NCBI GenBank assembly: GCA_029204225.1
Contig: CM055095.1
Location: forward strand, 75,175,594-75,239,593
DNA from: Diphasiastrum complanatum
Lineage: Eukaryota > Streptophyta > Lycopodiopsida > Lycopodiales > Lycopodiaceae
Reading direction: 5' to 3'
Length of the DNA stretch: 64,000 nt
This document shows positions 1 to 11,799 of this stretch, in pieces. Position numbers and translations under genes: made by a program. The notes under the pieces were generated by a model that did no database searches, was not told the DNA's origin, and saw only the letters and a program-made list of their open reading frames with translations. Every line of letters begins with the position of its first letter. Positions within the stretch are counted from its first letter, which is position 1.

Positions 1-1680
1 CATCATAGAAATGATTGAGAATGACAAATATTCAGGGCACTTCATGTCTTTTGTGCTCTTCTCACCTTGAGTAGTTACAATAGCAAGGGAAGAAAGAGAG
101 CTAAGAGATATACAAAATCCATCTCTTAAAAGAGGACAAACACATATAAGGATTATTTTTTTGTTTCTAGTTCAACTTTCTACCTTGCTGCTTGTATTCC
201 GTAATGCTATACGTCACCCTTTCAACTTTGATGTTTGTGGGCTTCTGGGCTGGAGAGCTCTATTGACGGTTAAAACATAATGTGCATGTTTCTCACTTTT
301 GTTAAGTTTTTGTCCAAAATCTGTGTTCTAGATGCGGCATGTGGCGAGGTTGCCTGTGATAGGCTTATTCTTGTTATGGAGGTCGATGGGTTTTAAGTTT
401 TAACTATCTGCTGCTAATTGATATTCTTGCTGTAGATTATGAAAAATCAAGTTGAGGGTGTGTTGCAAGCCCGCAAGTGTTCCAGGGCATATGCAGCAGG
501 AAAATCAGGATCACTTGGGGTACACACAAAGTGTGGGGTTCTTATGTACTAGAGCAAGGTGCCTGGTGCAGTAGTGGATGCCTACATCGTGCAATCAAGA
601 AAAAGACAGTTGGACCTATGCATAAATGGACTCCACATCTAGAGTTAGGTCTGTGCTCACACAATTTGTACTGTGCAACTTGAAAATTGATGCGTGCCAA
701 AGAGGTTACAATGCCGACATCTGGAGGCATAATGGGGCCTGGGAGTCTCTGTCAATGAGTGGGGCTCGTTCATGTTGGTGTTGTGGGTAGCTTGCTAGCC
801 TATGTATTCTTTTTTGCTACACTTAACCAAAACAAATTATGAGTGAATTTTGTGTGTCATTGGTGTTGCGAATGTTCTCATAATGCTTGTGCTTTGACTT
901 GTCCTTCTAGGTACTTCTTGGCAACAATTTGTGTGATTAAGCCCACCACAACAATCTTGGGTGATGCCAGTTTCTATACATATTTCTCTACAGATATGAT
1001 AGACTACCTTTAACATTACTAAAAATTTCAAATTATTGATAACCTTTGTTTGAAGGGTTCTACATTTAAAAGGCATCATTATAGCCATATTTTGTTTGTG
1101 TGCTAAAAGTTTCAAACAAGTGATGCACATACCTTGTGTCAAAGTAAAAAGGCTCTTTCTCATTACGGTGAATTGTTGAAAGTCTTTGCATTTGATGAGG
1201 CCATGCTTATTGTACTTTTGTTCAATACCATCGAAATAGTTGCTACGTTAAGTTGATTAATGAATGCGTTACTCTTATTGTACATATTTTGTTGCTAAGA
1301 AGGTGATTTTGGTCTAGGTGGAATGGCTTCATGTACAAATTGTGAAATTTGCAATGTTGCAACGTTGTATATCACGAGTCCTTTTCTCACAGGATGGTGA
1401 TTGGCTTTTGGGTGTTCCACTTTTGTTGATATTGTGGAACTAGATAAGGATGTGGTTGACTATGCTCAGATGTTGCATGCTTTTGAATGTTGGTCACATA
1501 GTGGCCTTTTGGCCTTAAATATGTTGCTTTGAAAAAGTCTTGTAAGAAAAAAAGAAATAAAAGTAGATGGGAAGTCAATTCGAAAGTAATGATGTAGAGT
1601 TCCATTGGTTGGCATCTATTTTCTGTCAAAAAAAAAACAAAACTCTCACAAGAAATTCACAAAATGTAAAACCTTAGTTC
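1..1680. other. intergenic, nothing recognised
   Basis: No reading frame here is long or composed like a gene, and I see no transposon protein. Near 1684-1696 the + strand carries the complement of a TGGTATCAG primer-binding motif. A minus-strand LTR element may once have started there and extended to lower coordinates, but no LTR pair was found. Confidence 0.4.
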
Positions 1681-1882
1681 TGATACCAATGTGTGAACCT
1701 CAACAACTAGGTGATTCTAGAGGGTTAGATCTTTAGATTTTTATTTGTTTCCAACCCAATGCCATAAAAATTGTATCTTTCATTTTTCTTTTTGAGGAGT
1801 GACACTTTTTTGAATCCTAAGTTTTTCCATACTATTGGTCTTGAAACTTGTGTTTCAAGAAGGTTCTTTTGCTCCAACAAAG

Positions 1883-2458
1883 ATGACCAGCTCTTCACGA
1901 AGTGCTCCAATCTAGTGAGAGACCAACATCTACAAACTATTCCATTCAGAAAGTGAGGATGAAATCACTATTTGTGATCCATGACCTCTATGACATCGTT
2001 CTTGGAGTTGAGGAAGAGCCTCCAACAACTCAATTGAAATACAAGAAGAGGGCTAGATTGGCCTTACATTGTCTAAAGATGAATGTAGGCAATGACCTCT
2101 TGAAAGAGGTAGCTTCTTGTGCCTCATCCAAAGAGGCTTGAGATTCACTAGAGAGCATTTATGAATCCAACAACGCTTCAAGAGTGATTATGCTAAGAAA
2201 TTTGATTTTGCAAAGCATGAGAAGAAGTGATGAGAGTGCACAAGAATATGTGCTTAGAATTAAGTCACTAAACAAAGAGTGAGCTTCTATTGGTGACAAA
2301 ATTCTTGATAATGAACTTGTACAATTTATTCTAAATGGACTTAGAGATGAATACTTCAATTGGTCCAAAGCTTTGCCATTCAAGAGAGCCTACCTTCTAT
2401 TGACAAGTTACATAGTGTGCTTGTGGTCGAGGAGAGTAGAGTCCTACATGTAAAGACT
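1883..2458 (+). pseudogene. decayed Ty1/copia gag fragment
   Basis: The frame opens at ATG 1883 and is broken by stops and frameshifts. The readable pieces match the N-terminal gag (UBN2/Retrotran_gag_2 type) of the intact element at 22057-24624: the SNYSIWK-like start, a GIEEEP-like motif and the KKRARxALHxxKMNV block. Later pieces run through the gag helices to about 2458, where the similarity stops. Zinc knuckle and pol are absent. It is a gag-only relic of the same copia family as E1, older than E1. Confidence 0.75.
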
Positions 2459-2479
2459 AGGATGAGTTTCCCTTATCTT

Positions 2480-2833
2480 TGCAAGATGGAGATGCGCGAA
2501 AATTTTGCGACAGTTTGCAACAGTTCAAAAAGTTTAACTTGTGCAGTTCAAAAAGTTCAATTGTTTTTAACACCTTCGTTTTTTCACGTTTTCCTGAAAA
2601 ATGCAAAGAGAGAATAATTTTCGAAGGTCATCTATTTTCATGAGTTACACTGTTTTAAAGAGACTTTTGCCTTTTTAAGGGCACCTTCGCCTTTTTCGCA
2701 AAATTTCGAAGAGAGAAAAAAAAGCCGAAGGTCGTCGTCTACTTTGAACGAAGGACGTTCCCAACCACTTCCCAAAGTTGTGAAGTGAGAGAATTTGCGA
2801 CGCCCTCGTCCACGTCAACATTCCCTATGGGTT
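2480..2833. other. CGAA/TTCG-rich spacer
   Basis: This stretch has scattered CGAAGGT, TTCGCAAAA and GCGAAAATTTTGCGA words, with no coding potential seen. It resembles the start of the satellite near 58.5 kb in word content. It may belong to the 5' flank or U3 of the LTR that follows. Confidence 0.35.
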
Positions 2834-3481
2834 GACAGTATACACTATGTATAGTTGTCACAGAAGCTATGTACTTCCAAGTACAACGACTTATCTAATT
2901 AGGTGACAATCATTTATTGTAGTTAATACATGGATGAAATCTATAAATAGATCATCTCAGCACAGATTACATGAGACGCTCCGTCTATAAGACGTATTAT
3001 TTGAGCCTCCTAGTTACGCCGTCATTCTGTTTTGTAACTGCCATTATTGTGCTTCAGTGTAATATAGCAGCAATACGTTTTTTACTGTGTATAACGTAGA
3101 TGAATGCTTATTAAAATTTGAATGCACTCTATCGTTGTTTGATCGCGCACTCTAATCAGAACACGGACGTTTACGACTCCTCAGCTTCTGATCAAACGAT
3201 GGCTATCTTTGACGCATGAGAAACTCGCGATATCATACTGGTCTTTCCATCCATTTGAGAACTAAACTTCACATTGAATTCATTTTTTTAGTAGTACCAC
3301 ACACACACCATTTCTAATATCTTTGGTGGATTGTACTCTCGTTTTTTAGTATGAATTAATTTTTAAGATCTTGTTGGGCAATTAAGAATACTTTAAGCTG
3401 TGATTGTATTTTTCATAAGCTTACGGGAGAGTTGTTCCGCAATATTCCCGTTCGTGTTCTTCTATCTCCCTTGCCCCATCA
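2834..3481 (+). repeat. 5' LTR of a decayed copia element
   Basis: The right edge is well supported: it ends in CA at 3481, three bases before a primer-binding site at 3485. The left edge at TGACAGTATAC is a guess. A TATAAATA box at 2942-2949 sits where a U3 promoter would be. No partner 3' LTR was found, so the element is truncated. Confidence 0.55.
2942..2949 (+). promoter_or_regulatory. LTR TATA box
   Basis: TATAAATA lies about 540 bp before the LTR end and is the likely core promoter of the retrotransposon transcript. Confidence 0.5.
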
Positions 3482-3484
3482 GAT

Positions 3485-3496
3485 TGGTATCAAAGC
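3485..3496 (+). other. primer-binding site (initiator Met tRNA type)
   Basis: TGGTATCAAAGC differs from the canonical plant copia site TGGTATCAGAGC by one base. It sits directly inside the LTR edge and fixes the element's direction as +. Confidence 0.75.
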
Positions 3497-3547
3497 ATAG
3501 CTCACATAAACTGAGGGATTAAGTGTGTTCTTGTATTACTAATTAGT

Positions 3548-5248
3548 ATGTCTCATATAGGTAACTCTTCGTCATCATCTAACGAGGCTAGAATCATTGA
3601 CAAGTTCAATGGTTCTAACTTCTACATCTGGAAGTTAAAACTCCGGATGATGATTGATAGATAGAGATCTTTGGGATGTAGTAGAAGGTGCTGACCTGAA
3701 ACCAAAAAATGGTGATCAAGCAAAGGCATGGAAGATCAAAGATCAAAAGGCCTTAGCATGTATCACACTTAATCTGGCCGACTCCCAAATATCCCATGTT
3801 ACCACATGCAAAACCTCTAAGGATGCATTAGTTTTGTTATGAAATCTCTATGAGACTCGTGATGTAACCACTAGATTACATCTTAGAAGGAAGTTCTTTA
3901 CTCTTAGCATGTCTGATTCACTTCTCACTTCTCACATCAACAGCTTCAAGTCTTTATTGGATCAGTTATCACCTGTAGGATGTTCTATTCAAGATGATGA
4001 TGCCGTCATGACCTTGTTTTCTTCTCTTCCAAAGTCGTATGAACACTTTGTGGTGATGATCTCCACACAACCCGACCTCACTTTTCAAAAGGTGATCGAT
4101 TATCTTCTTCAAGAAGAAATGCGGAGAAAGACTAGCAGCCTGTCTATCAAAGACAAATCCATGGCTCTATGCACCAAGAAGAAAGACTACTCCAAGGGCA
4201 AGAATCAAGTGCAGCAGCAACAACAGAAGCTTTACACTCAAGGTGAGAGTAGTGGATCGCGAAAGAAGTCTTTCTGCAGATATTGCAAGAGAGCCAATCA
4301 CGACATCAAGAAGTGTCGTATCCGGATCTACAACGAGACAAAGAAGCAACAACAGTAGCAACCAGACTCCTCCAACACGACGGAATTCAAGGAGCAAGAT
4401 ACACACTTGTTAATGACTTACAACAACAACAACGAAGACTGTGATAGCTGGTACCTGGACAACGACGCTACCCAACACATGACCTCTTGCAAGGAATGGT
4501 TTACCGAGTATGCAGCTTACAGCAGAGATCAATTCATCTACCTCGGAGATTCAAGCACCATACGCGTTGAAGAAAAAGGGACAGTCAAGATCACATTCAA
4601 CAACAATCTATCCATTTGTGTTCCCAACGTCCTTCATGTTCCTCAGCTATCAAAGACCCTGTTATCAGTCTCTAAGATAACTGATGAGGGCTACACTGTT
4701 ACTTTCTCATCTGAGCAGTGTACAATATTCGAGGAAGATACTACTCTAACCACATGCACTAGAGTAGGAAATCTTTATGTACTCTCTAATTCAGTTGCAT
4801 TGGCTAGCATCTCTCATGAAAATGTAAACGATAATGCTATTTTGTGGCATAGTCGATTTGGACACGTGAATACAATATCACTTTCCTATATGCGTTGTAA
4901 TAACTTAGTTGATGGATTGTATTTCCCTTCTTCATTAGATAGGAAATCTTTCTTTTGTGAATCATGCGTCTATGTGGTCCAATGCCAACTCCGTCCTTAG
5001 GAGATGCAATCTATTTTATCACTTTCATAGAGGCACTCCGAACTGATGGTGGCGGCGAATACCTCTGTAACGAGATGTCCGACTACATGGCTGAGCATGA
5101 CATTAGAAGACAGTTCACCACTTCCTATTCACCTGAACAGAACGGGAGAGTTGTTCTGCAATATTCTTGCTCTCTTCTCCGTTCGACAATTGCTTGGGTA
5201 GAGGATCAGCAAGGTTCTACAAGATGCATGCCGGATTGTGAGCCCTAG
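3548..5248 (+). pseudogene. decayed Ty1/copia gag-pol, truncated in integrase
   Basis: Gag starts at ATG 3548 and is interrupted by in-frame stops near 3660 and 3841. The readable order is gag (UBN2), a CX2CX4HX4C zinc knuckle (CRYCKRANHDIKKC, about 4278-4318), and an aspartic protease region at about 4450 whose catalytic DSGA reads DNDA. A GAG-pre-integrase HSRFGHVN motif lies near 4848, and pieces of integrase (DGGGEYL, SPEQNGR) lie at 5046-5150. Part of the integrase core between the pre-integrase domain and the second Asp is missing. The similarity ends near 5250, with no RT or RNase H. The element is dead through stops, an altered protease site and 3' truncation. Confidence 0.85.
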
Positions 5249-5273
5249 CAGGTTGGACCAAAAGCGCTTTGCC

Positions 5274-5640
5274 CTAGCTGTCTAGGATATCATCCAATGC
5301 CGATATGAGCTTGGGAGGAAAAAAGGGGAGTTCCACCAAAACTAATACCTCCATCTGAGAAGTGTCATCAATGGAGAAGCTATTAGTGTACCTCTTGACG
5401 TAGAAAGGGTTCTCTCCAAAGAGGTAAGGCCCGATTGCTAGAATTGCATTCACATCTTGGGTGCTACCTATGGTAAAGAGAAAAAGAACCTTAGCCACAC
5501 TTGACATTATACGGACCCCACTGGAGATCTCCAAGTTGACCCCAACCGCATAGGTGCTTTGCCCATGAAGTAAGTGACAACAATAGTGTTATCCAACAAG
5601 GAAAGACAATCACCAAAGAGAGTAGGGTTAAGTTCGAAGG
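5274..5640 (-). pseudogene. DUF4283-like (LINE/gag-associated) fragment
   Basis: An 86-codon minus-strand frame (5274-5534), plus a second frame just upstream (to about 5640), give the pattern of the plant DUF4283 domain. This comprises a YFMG-type opening, an FLFTIGS stretch, an A-I-GPYLFGENPFYVKRY core and an L-V-ELPFFPPKL motif in place of the usual VWVRLPxLPxE. DUF4283 proteins are typically retroelement-associated. The frameshift between the two pieces and the loss of the conserved Trp mark it as a relic. Confidence 0.5.
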
Positions 5641-6273
5641 AACGAACCTTCAAACCAGCTGGCGCATGAGGGGAATCATGTCCTCAAGCAAATCTATAAT
5701 CTGAGTCGCTTTCTACATGAGTGGAAGTAACTCTGAATGCTGAGGAGCGTACACCATAGCTTGGTCGACAAGAAGATGGTAGGCTTGCTGAATACAATAG
5801 TGAGGCTGCTGCTCCTCCCACTACAACAGAGCAGGGACTACTGAGCTCTGGCCCTGAGCTCTAGCCCGCCTTGCTGACCTCCTGTTGAGCAGTGGTAGGA
5901 AGAGATGGGAGGGTAGACACACTGTAAAGTTTTCTCAAGGGGGAGCTGACCAGGGCAGAAAACATGTGGGCCCACTGAAAACGTAGGAGTGGCTACCAAG
6001 GGGAGAAAAATAGCAGCAGCAAGAGGGAAAAAGGATGCAGCTTGTAAGGCAAGACAGGAAGTGTCAGTCGATAGAATGCAAGATGAAATCGAAGCACCAA
6101 GGGAAAAGGAAGGGCTGAAGCAGGAGCGCACACCTCAGGAATATTAGTGAACGACGAAGAGAGATCAGAGGAAGCAAAGGAGAAAAGTGTGGAAGAAACG
6201 TGGGGAGTCCGACCAGGTCACTCTTCTTGTTTATTACAAATTCTTCCCCTCTTCAAGAGGCAACACCCCCATG
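5641..6273. other. no recognisable gene
   Basis: Frames here are short and biased, and none could be assigned. A proline/leucine-rich minus frame at 5838-6131 lacks any domain pattern. Confidence 0.3.
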
Positions 6274-6613
6274 TGAGACTCTTCATGATCATCCACCAAT
6301 TCCAATGGGGAATTTATTTCAGTAATAAAAGAACAATTGAAGGGAGTTTTGACACACTTGCGAAGTAGGGACCAGTGGAAGGCAAAACAAATTCTCATGT
6401 GGGTCAATAGCTACTTATACGCCATTGCGTTGATGTGTTTAAGAATTTCAAATAGGCTTGATCAATAACATGATGATATTTTTTGGTCTCGTGATAAAAA
6501 TCAAATGGTGAATCAAGTTTGTCGCCAATGATAAGGTAGTTTCCTCATATAGGAAAATTGTATTAGAGATGTGTAATTTGTTGTTTATAATGAACCTTGA
6601 TGTTGATTGTTTA
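6274..6613 (+). repeat. direct repeat copy 1 (~0.33 kb)
   Basis: It starts TGAGACTCTT and shares long blocks with 6903-7250, for example the run around TTTTGACACACTTGCGAAGT and the run around TCATGTGGGTCAATAG. It is non-coding in all frames. Each copy or its spacer is preceded by a short word, TTACAAATTCTTCCCCTC or a variant (6236, 6653, 6744). Confidence 0.8.
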
Positions 6614-6902
6614 ATCTAACCCTAGCTATAAGTTGGGGTATTCCTATTTAAGCCTTACAAATTCCTCCCTTCCTCAAGAGGCATCATTAGGTAGTCTAAT
6701 TATGACCTTAATTACAAATAAATGTCTTCTTGTTTTACATATTACAAATTCTTCCCCTCTTCAAGAGGCAACACCCTTGCATCAGGATCTTGGATCTTCA
6801 AGAGAGGATTTAAGCTTGCAAGTAGCTCTCCTATGGCATCGTCCTTTTGTAGGATAAAAAATTCCCATTGTCCATAAGAGTTTGTGAACCACCTCAACTC
6901 AA

Positions 6903-7250
6903 TGAGACTCTTTATTATCATCCACCAAATCCAATAAGGAATTTATTTCGGTAATTAAAAAAACGATTGAAGGAGTTTTGACACACTTGCGAAGTAGGGA
7001 CGAGTGGAAGACAACAAATTCTCATGTGGGTCAATAGATTGAATTTGTAAGCCATTGATTTGATGTGTTAAAGAATTTCAAATAGGCTAATCAATAACAT
7101 GGTGATATTTTTTTGTCCCTTGATAAAAATCAAGTGGTGAATCAAGTGTGTCGCCAAGGATAAGGTAGTTTCTCCACATAGGAAATTTTTATTAGAGATG
7201 TGGACTTTATTGTTTACAATGAAGCTTGTTGTCATAGATTTTGATTGTTT
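6903..7250 (+). repeat. direct repeat copy 2 (~0.33 kb)
   Basis: This is the second copy of 6274-6613. The copies differ by scattered substitutions and small indels, so the duplication is not recent. The origin (LTR pair, tandem duplication or fragment of a larger repeat) is not clear. Confidence 0.8.
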
Positions 7251-8990
7251 CTAGCCATTCAATGTAGGTGATGTGAAGTTGAACATTGGCTACTTGACCA
7301 CCTTGCTAGATATGTTGTAAAAGCTCTTAAATTGCTTCAACTTTGAAGTCTTATAGAGCAAGCTTAATGAGGTTGCAAAGTTTTGATTATCGTTGATCGT
7401 AAAGTGGAAGTATGCGTTTTAGGGAGATGCATTGATAAAGTAGTTGTAGGAAAGTTGCACCATTGTAGCAAATCATCTTGGTATTTTGTTCAAACATCAT
7501 GAATACATAACATCTTCAGAAATCTTGTGTGCTCCATTTGTCATGGTAAGCAATAGACAAGGCCAATTTAGTGCTTGGACAAAGTTATAAATAAGATGTG
7601 CTTCATGACATGTAATTAGCACTTGTGATAATGTACGATAAAGGATGTTGACATCCAAATAACTACATGATAGTTTTGATGCAAAGACTTATGAGATGGT
7701 GACTCATGGGTCTTGTTGCTTTACTAAAATAAACAAAAAAGACCACAAAATCAATGCGCTTTTGACTATGAGAAGCTCATCAAATAATCTACACTAACAT
7801 ATTAGGGAAAAAAAGGTCAATTAGTCTCCTTATTACATGTTGGATTTTCACCTAACTTGAGATGAGAAGAGCCCTATTGTACATACAAGCCATCATTTCA
7901 TAGTGAGGAGATACAATTTTTGGAGCAAATTGGCAATCTTGAGTTTCCTCTACATTTGTCTTGTGTTTTGTGAATGTTTTGCAAACTAAACTTAATTACA
8001 CTTAATCTTTTATAGTAGGTTGTACCACACACGTGGGGTCAAAATTCTGATCAATGCTTTTGATTGCTCTTGATTGTTGGATCCAATATTGCTTTTCTAG
8101 ATCACGATTTTGTGACTAGTTTTGCAATAGATATGAATAATCACACGTAACACAAGCCAGTGTACACATCATTGCTGGTCCAGAGAAAGTCTATAACAAG
8201 CTTTTCTTTCCGCAACAAAATCTTTGTCAACTTATTAGGTTCAAAGTTTGCCAGTCTCCTCATGTGAGTATGGCTAGGTCACCTTGAATTTGCCTCCATT
8301 TTGATTAACTTTCATTCAACATTTGCACCAAGCGAGGGGTGTGTTTGATAGTTCCCCTCCACTTACAAAATCAGCTAACCGGTCTTAGAGTAGAGTTCTC
8401 AGCTTCAAAAGCCTTTCCAACACTTTGCTTTTCATTAGCTAGGATTATGGCTTGATCTAACTTGTTGCCAATCTCTGAAGAGGATTCTAGTCTTTTCCCT
8501 TTGAGAGGAAAAATCCAACTGATACTGGATATCACCCATGCTCAGTGAGTTTCAGTTCCGACGATAGCCATCCCAAATGAAGACCAACTGCTCCATATAA
8601 GATCTCCCCTGAAATTGCCCTTTCCAACTTTTGACTTTCTGCTTGCGTCTGGTGGGCGTCGTCGCAAATGAAACTAACCCAAGAAATAGGCTAGCCATCC
8701 ATCCATTGCAAACATTGAGTCGTTTCGTTGTCGTCCACGTGCGAGTACTTGAACTGCGAATCTGCCCCACAGATTCTACAGTTCTCTTTGTTTGATGGTG
8801 TTAGCCTTCAAAAGAAAGGTTCCTTCTCGAGTCATTAGCTCCTTGTATCACAAGCAATCATGCAAACTAGGCAAAGCACGAGTACTAAGACTCACCACGA
8901 ATACATGCAAGCAAGACACTCAGGCATGTTTACTAACATGTAACAAAGACAAGGTCCCTCTTTGAGATAGTCTTGCCAAAGGACCTTTGT
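7251..8990. other. intergenic, nothing recognised
   Basis: No ORF or repeat could be assigned. A 72-codon minus frame at 8552-8770 has no recognisable motif. Confidence 0.3.
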
Positions 8991-8999
8991 CTGGCCACA

Positions 9000-9560
9000 T
9001 ACAGATCGATCACAAAATCAGCCCACAGAGAACACCCCTCCAATTATATGTGCTTTCACCATTAAGCAGTACATTGTCTCAATCATGCCACACCAAATCT
9101 GGTCGATAGCCCTTATAGCTAAATGATCGGTAGCTATCCCGCACTGGCAACTAACCACTTGTGCTTTACACCCGAATTCGAACAACATCTCTATATCAAT
9201 GGTTAACCCGTACAGTTCGAATGTGTCGCCCCGCACCCCACAAGGCACAGACCATGCTTTCACCTATCTAGGCAACACTTTATCTCATCTGTCCTATATG
9301 TGCAGACAGTGCCAGACCCGAACCGCGGGAACTGGCCGTGCTTGCACCTCGAGGGCAGCACTTTGACTCGTCAAGTCCCCCGTTCTGTCGACCACCCCGA
9401 CCGTGGACACACCCATGCTTACATTGTAGGCAGCACCTTGCACAACAGTTGTCCTGAGAACCCCAAACAATGGCCATCCCCGTGAGATCCGCACAGCTGA
9501 CCGGCCAGTCGGCTCTGATATCACATGTAGCGCAGACATCCCAAAGGGAGCCGGGAACCA
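9000..9560 (-). repeat. GC-richer block with a minus-strand primer-binding-site motif
   Basis: The block is noticeably richer in G+C than its flanks. At 9511-9523 the minus strand reads TGATATCAGAGCC, one base from the copia/gypsy initiator-Met primer site. The sequence below it is then the leader of a minus-strand LTR element, with its LTR above about 9525. Frames of 81-158 codons cross it but show no transposon domain. I read it as retroelement leader or LTR rather than as a gene. Confidence 0.4.
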
Positions 9561-9780
9561 CGACTCAGCTTCCCAGCCTTCAACTCTTGTCATCCAAACC
9601 GACTTGACATACACGCAGCCAACTTGCCAACAACGATCAAACCTAACCAACTTGAAGTTTCGAAACCAACATTGAGATCTAACCTGGCGCCATGCCAAAT
9701 GCTTGGCCAACTTTTGTCTTTCAATTGTTTGTTGATCTTTGTGCACTTGAAGAGCTTTTGCAGCATCCACTGAAAATACA

Positions 9781-10410
9781 ATGAATATATTTAATAGGAT
9801 AAAGATATCATAATGTTATTAAAATATATCGTAACTTAGATTCATTTAAAAACAAAAAGTATTAAAATCAATGACAAACTTGATTAATTTTTATCTTTCT
9901 CATCATTGGTTTTTGCAAGTTGTTTTGCAAACTTTAACAACTCGCAAGTGGAGCATACTGTCATTCGTGATTCTTTACCAATCCAAAATCTCTTTTTCGA
10001 ATTCTAAGAAAATATGAGTAACTCAAATAGGAAAGATTTTTTGTTTTGGCAAACTCTTTGTACATAAAAAATATCTCTAATTTTGTAAAATTATCTAGCA
10101 AGTGAAAATACAAAAAATTAGGCAATTTTTATCCATGCACATCTATAAAATGCTTTAGCCAAATAGTTGCATTCAAACATCTGGAGAAATAGTTCAACCC
10201 TATAAGGATCCCTATAATGTTGGGTCTTTTTGAGGTAGTGCATGCATTCGTTGAAGACGTGAGTTTTTGATTACATGAACTGCTTTGTAAGCTTTGCGAC
10301 AAATGTCCAAAGCATTTGTTATAGGGTTTGCGGATCCCAAGGCAACCCTAACCCTAGTTAATAGGTGAGAGAGATTTGGCACCCTGCGTGTGTAAGTCTG
10401 AGATTGGTGA
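9781..10410. other. AT-rich spacer, possibly part of a Ty3 LTR
   Basis: No coding sequence is visible. The last 100 bp hold CCCTAACCCTAG-like words and a TTTGGCACCC motif that could be an LTR end plus leader of the Ty3 remnant that follows. This cannot be proved without its partner LTR. Confidence 0.3.
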
Positions 10411-10414
10411 TTGA

Positions 10415-10807
10415 GTGTATCTTAGAATCCCTAAGGACTCTAAGACACTTCGAACAGGGAAATGTTCGAAGTTATCTCCATGTTTTAGCAGTCCTTTCAA
10501 AGTTCTTAACAAGATTGGTAAGGCTGCTTATAGACTAGAACCCCTTGTTGGAACTAAGGTTCGTCCTATATTCCATGTTAGTCTTTTAAAGGAACGTCTT
10601 GGTGGGAAAGATGACCTGATTCCCACAGATGATCTAGTTCTATTGGAGGATTTGCTTGCTTTTGTACCCATGGATACTCATCGACATCAGCTGAGAAATC
10701 GTTTGATTTCTGAACATCTGATTCGTTGGAAATGTAAGTCAGATGATGAGGACACTTGGGAGAAGGAGGATGATTTAAGACTTAGATTTCCTGGTTTTTT
10801 TCCATAG
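10415..10807 (+). pseudogene. Ty3/gypsy integrase C-terminus with chromodomain-like tail
   Basis: One open frame reads the end of a Ty3/gypsy polyprotein. It contains a KLSPCFSSPFKVLNKIGKAAY block (the KLxPRxxGPF integrase C-terminal fold), PIFHVSLLKE, then QLRNRLISEHLIRWKCKS and EDTWEKEDDL. The last two motifs are typical of chromovirus-type chromodomains. The usual integrase core, RT and gag are missing upstream, so this is a 5'-truncated or internally deleted copy. A stop follows at 10805-10807. A purine-rich tract and a G run (10807-10830) lead into a TGTTAT sequence that looks like the 3' LTR start. Confidence 0.85.
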
Positions 10808-10831
10808 AAGGAAGTTTTTATGGGGGGGGGA
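10808..10831 (+). other. polypurine tract of the Ty3 remnant
   Basis: GAAGGAAG and a ten-G run immediately precede TGTTATTT at 10832, the order expected for PPT and 3' LTR start. Confidence 0.5.
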
Positions 10832-11500
10832 TGTTATTTACCATAATAGTACGCCCTTCAGTGATGGCCTCGTTGAACGTCCTCAAAATATCTGGGCCTT
10901 GTTATTGATGGCATGAATCAGAAGAAAACCAATGGGATTTCGAGTTTCAAAAATCACTTGTTCTCTTGAAATTTTCTTTCCTTTGTGATTATGATGGTTT
11001 TATGAAGTTTGCAAAAAGAAACTTGTAGTGCTTTATTAAAAATATGCATTTTTTGGCTTTTTTTACAAAATAAAATTTAGAGATTTATTAAAAAAATCCA
11101 TGATTTTGGCCTAAAACTAGGACCATTAAAAAACACCAAAAAAGATTACTCTTTTTCAGGTCAAAGTCCCAAAACCAATGTCATCGTGTTGGAAGCATGA
11201 AAGAACCCATTTACTATTATTCTATGTATTTTTTTCACGTCGTATTTTCATCTTGATATGTAATATTGATGTTCATTCCAAATACAATATCATCAAATAA
11301 CCATTGGTCTCACAAATCAATATCATGTTCTTTATAAATTTCTCAAACTTATCAAATCTACTCACCAATTAAAAGAAAGTGTAATTAAATGAAAATCGGC
11401 TACTTTGTCTCTTTTACGAAGAACATAATCAGTGAAATTGTATAAATATCATAGAAGAAAACAAAAAGATACTACATGATTTCTTTTTTACTACATCAAT
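10832..11500. other. possible Ty3 3' LTR start, then spacer
   Basis: The presumed LTR begins at 10832, but its end was not found. The remainder is AT-rich with no gene seen. Confidence 0.35.
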
Positions 11501-11504
11501 TTCA

Positions 11505-11790
11505 ACATGGATTGTTACAGACCTACCAGTTGGTAAGAATATCATTTCTTGCAAATGGGTTTATCGAATCAAGTACAAAGACTATAATTTGGTTGATCGA
11601 TGGAAGGCAAGATTAGTCACCAGAGCATTCTCCCAAATCTCGAATGTTGAAGCTTTCAATCCCATGGTCAAACATCGTCGATCAGACTTTTACTTTCATT
11701 TGCAACAGTGGCAGATTTAGAGATTCACTAGATGGATGTGCAAATTGCATTTTTACATGGAGTTATCGAAGAAGACATTCCCATGTATGG
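11505..11790 (+). pseudogene. copia reverse transcriptase scrap
   Basis: Frames here read the start of a copia RVT_2 domain: DLPVGKN, the CKWVYRIKYK core, then WKARLVTRAFSQ, and after a frameshift the MDVQIAFLHG-like motif. Only about 95 residues remain, with at least one stop and one frameshift. There are no LTRs or other domains nearby. Confidence 0.75.
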
Positions 11791-11799
11791 GAATAGAAT

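Noticed and set aside
9294-9770. 158-codon minus frame in the GC-rich block
   Set aside because: No recognisable domain; other frames there are equally open, and a primer-site motif indicates retroelement leader or LTR.
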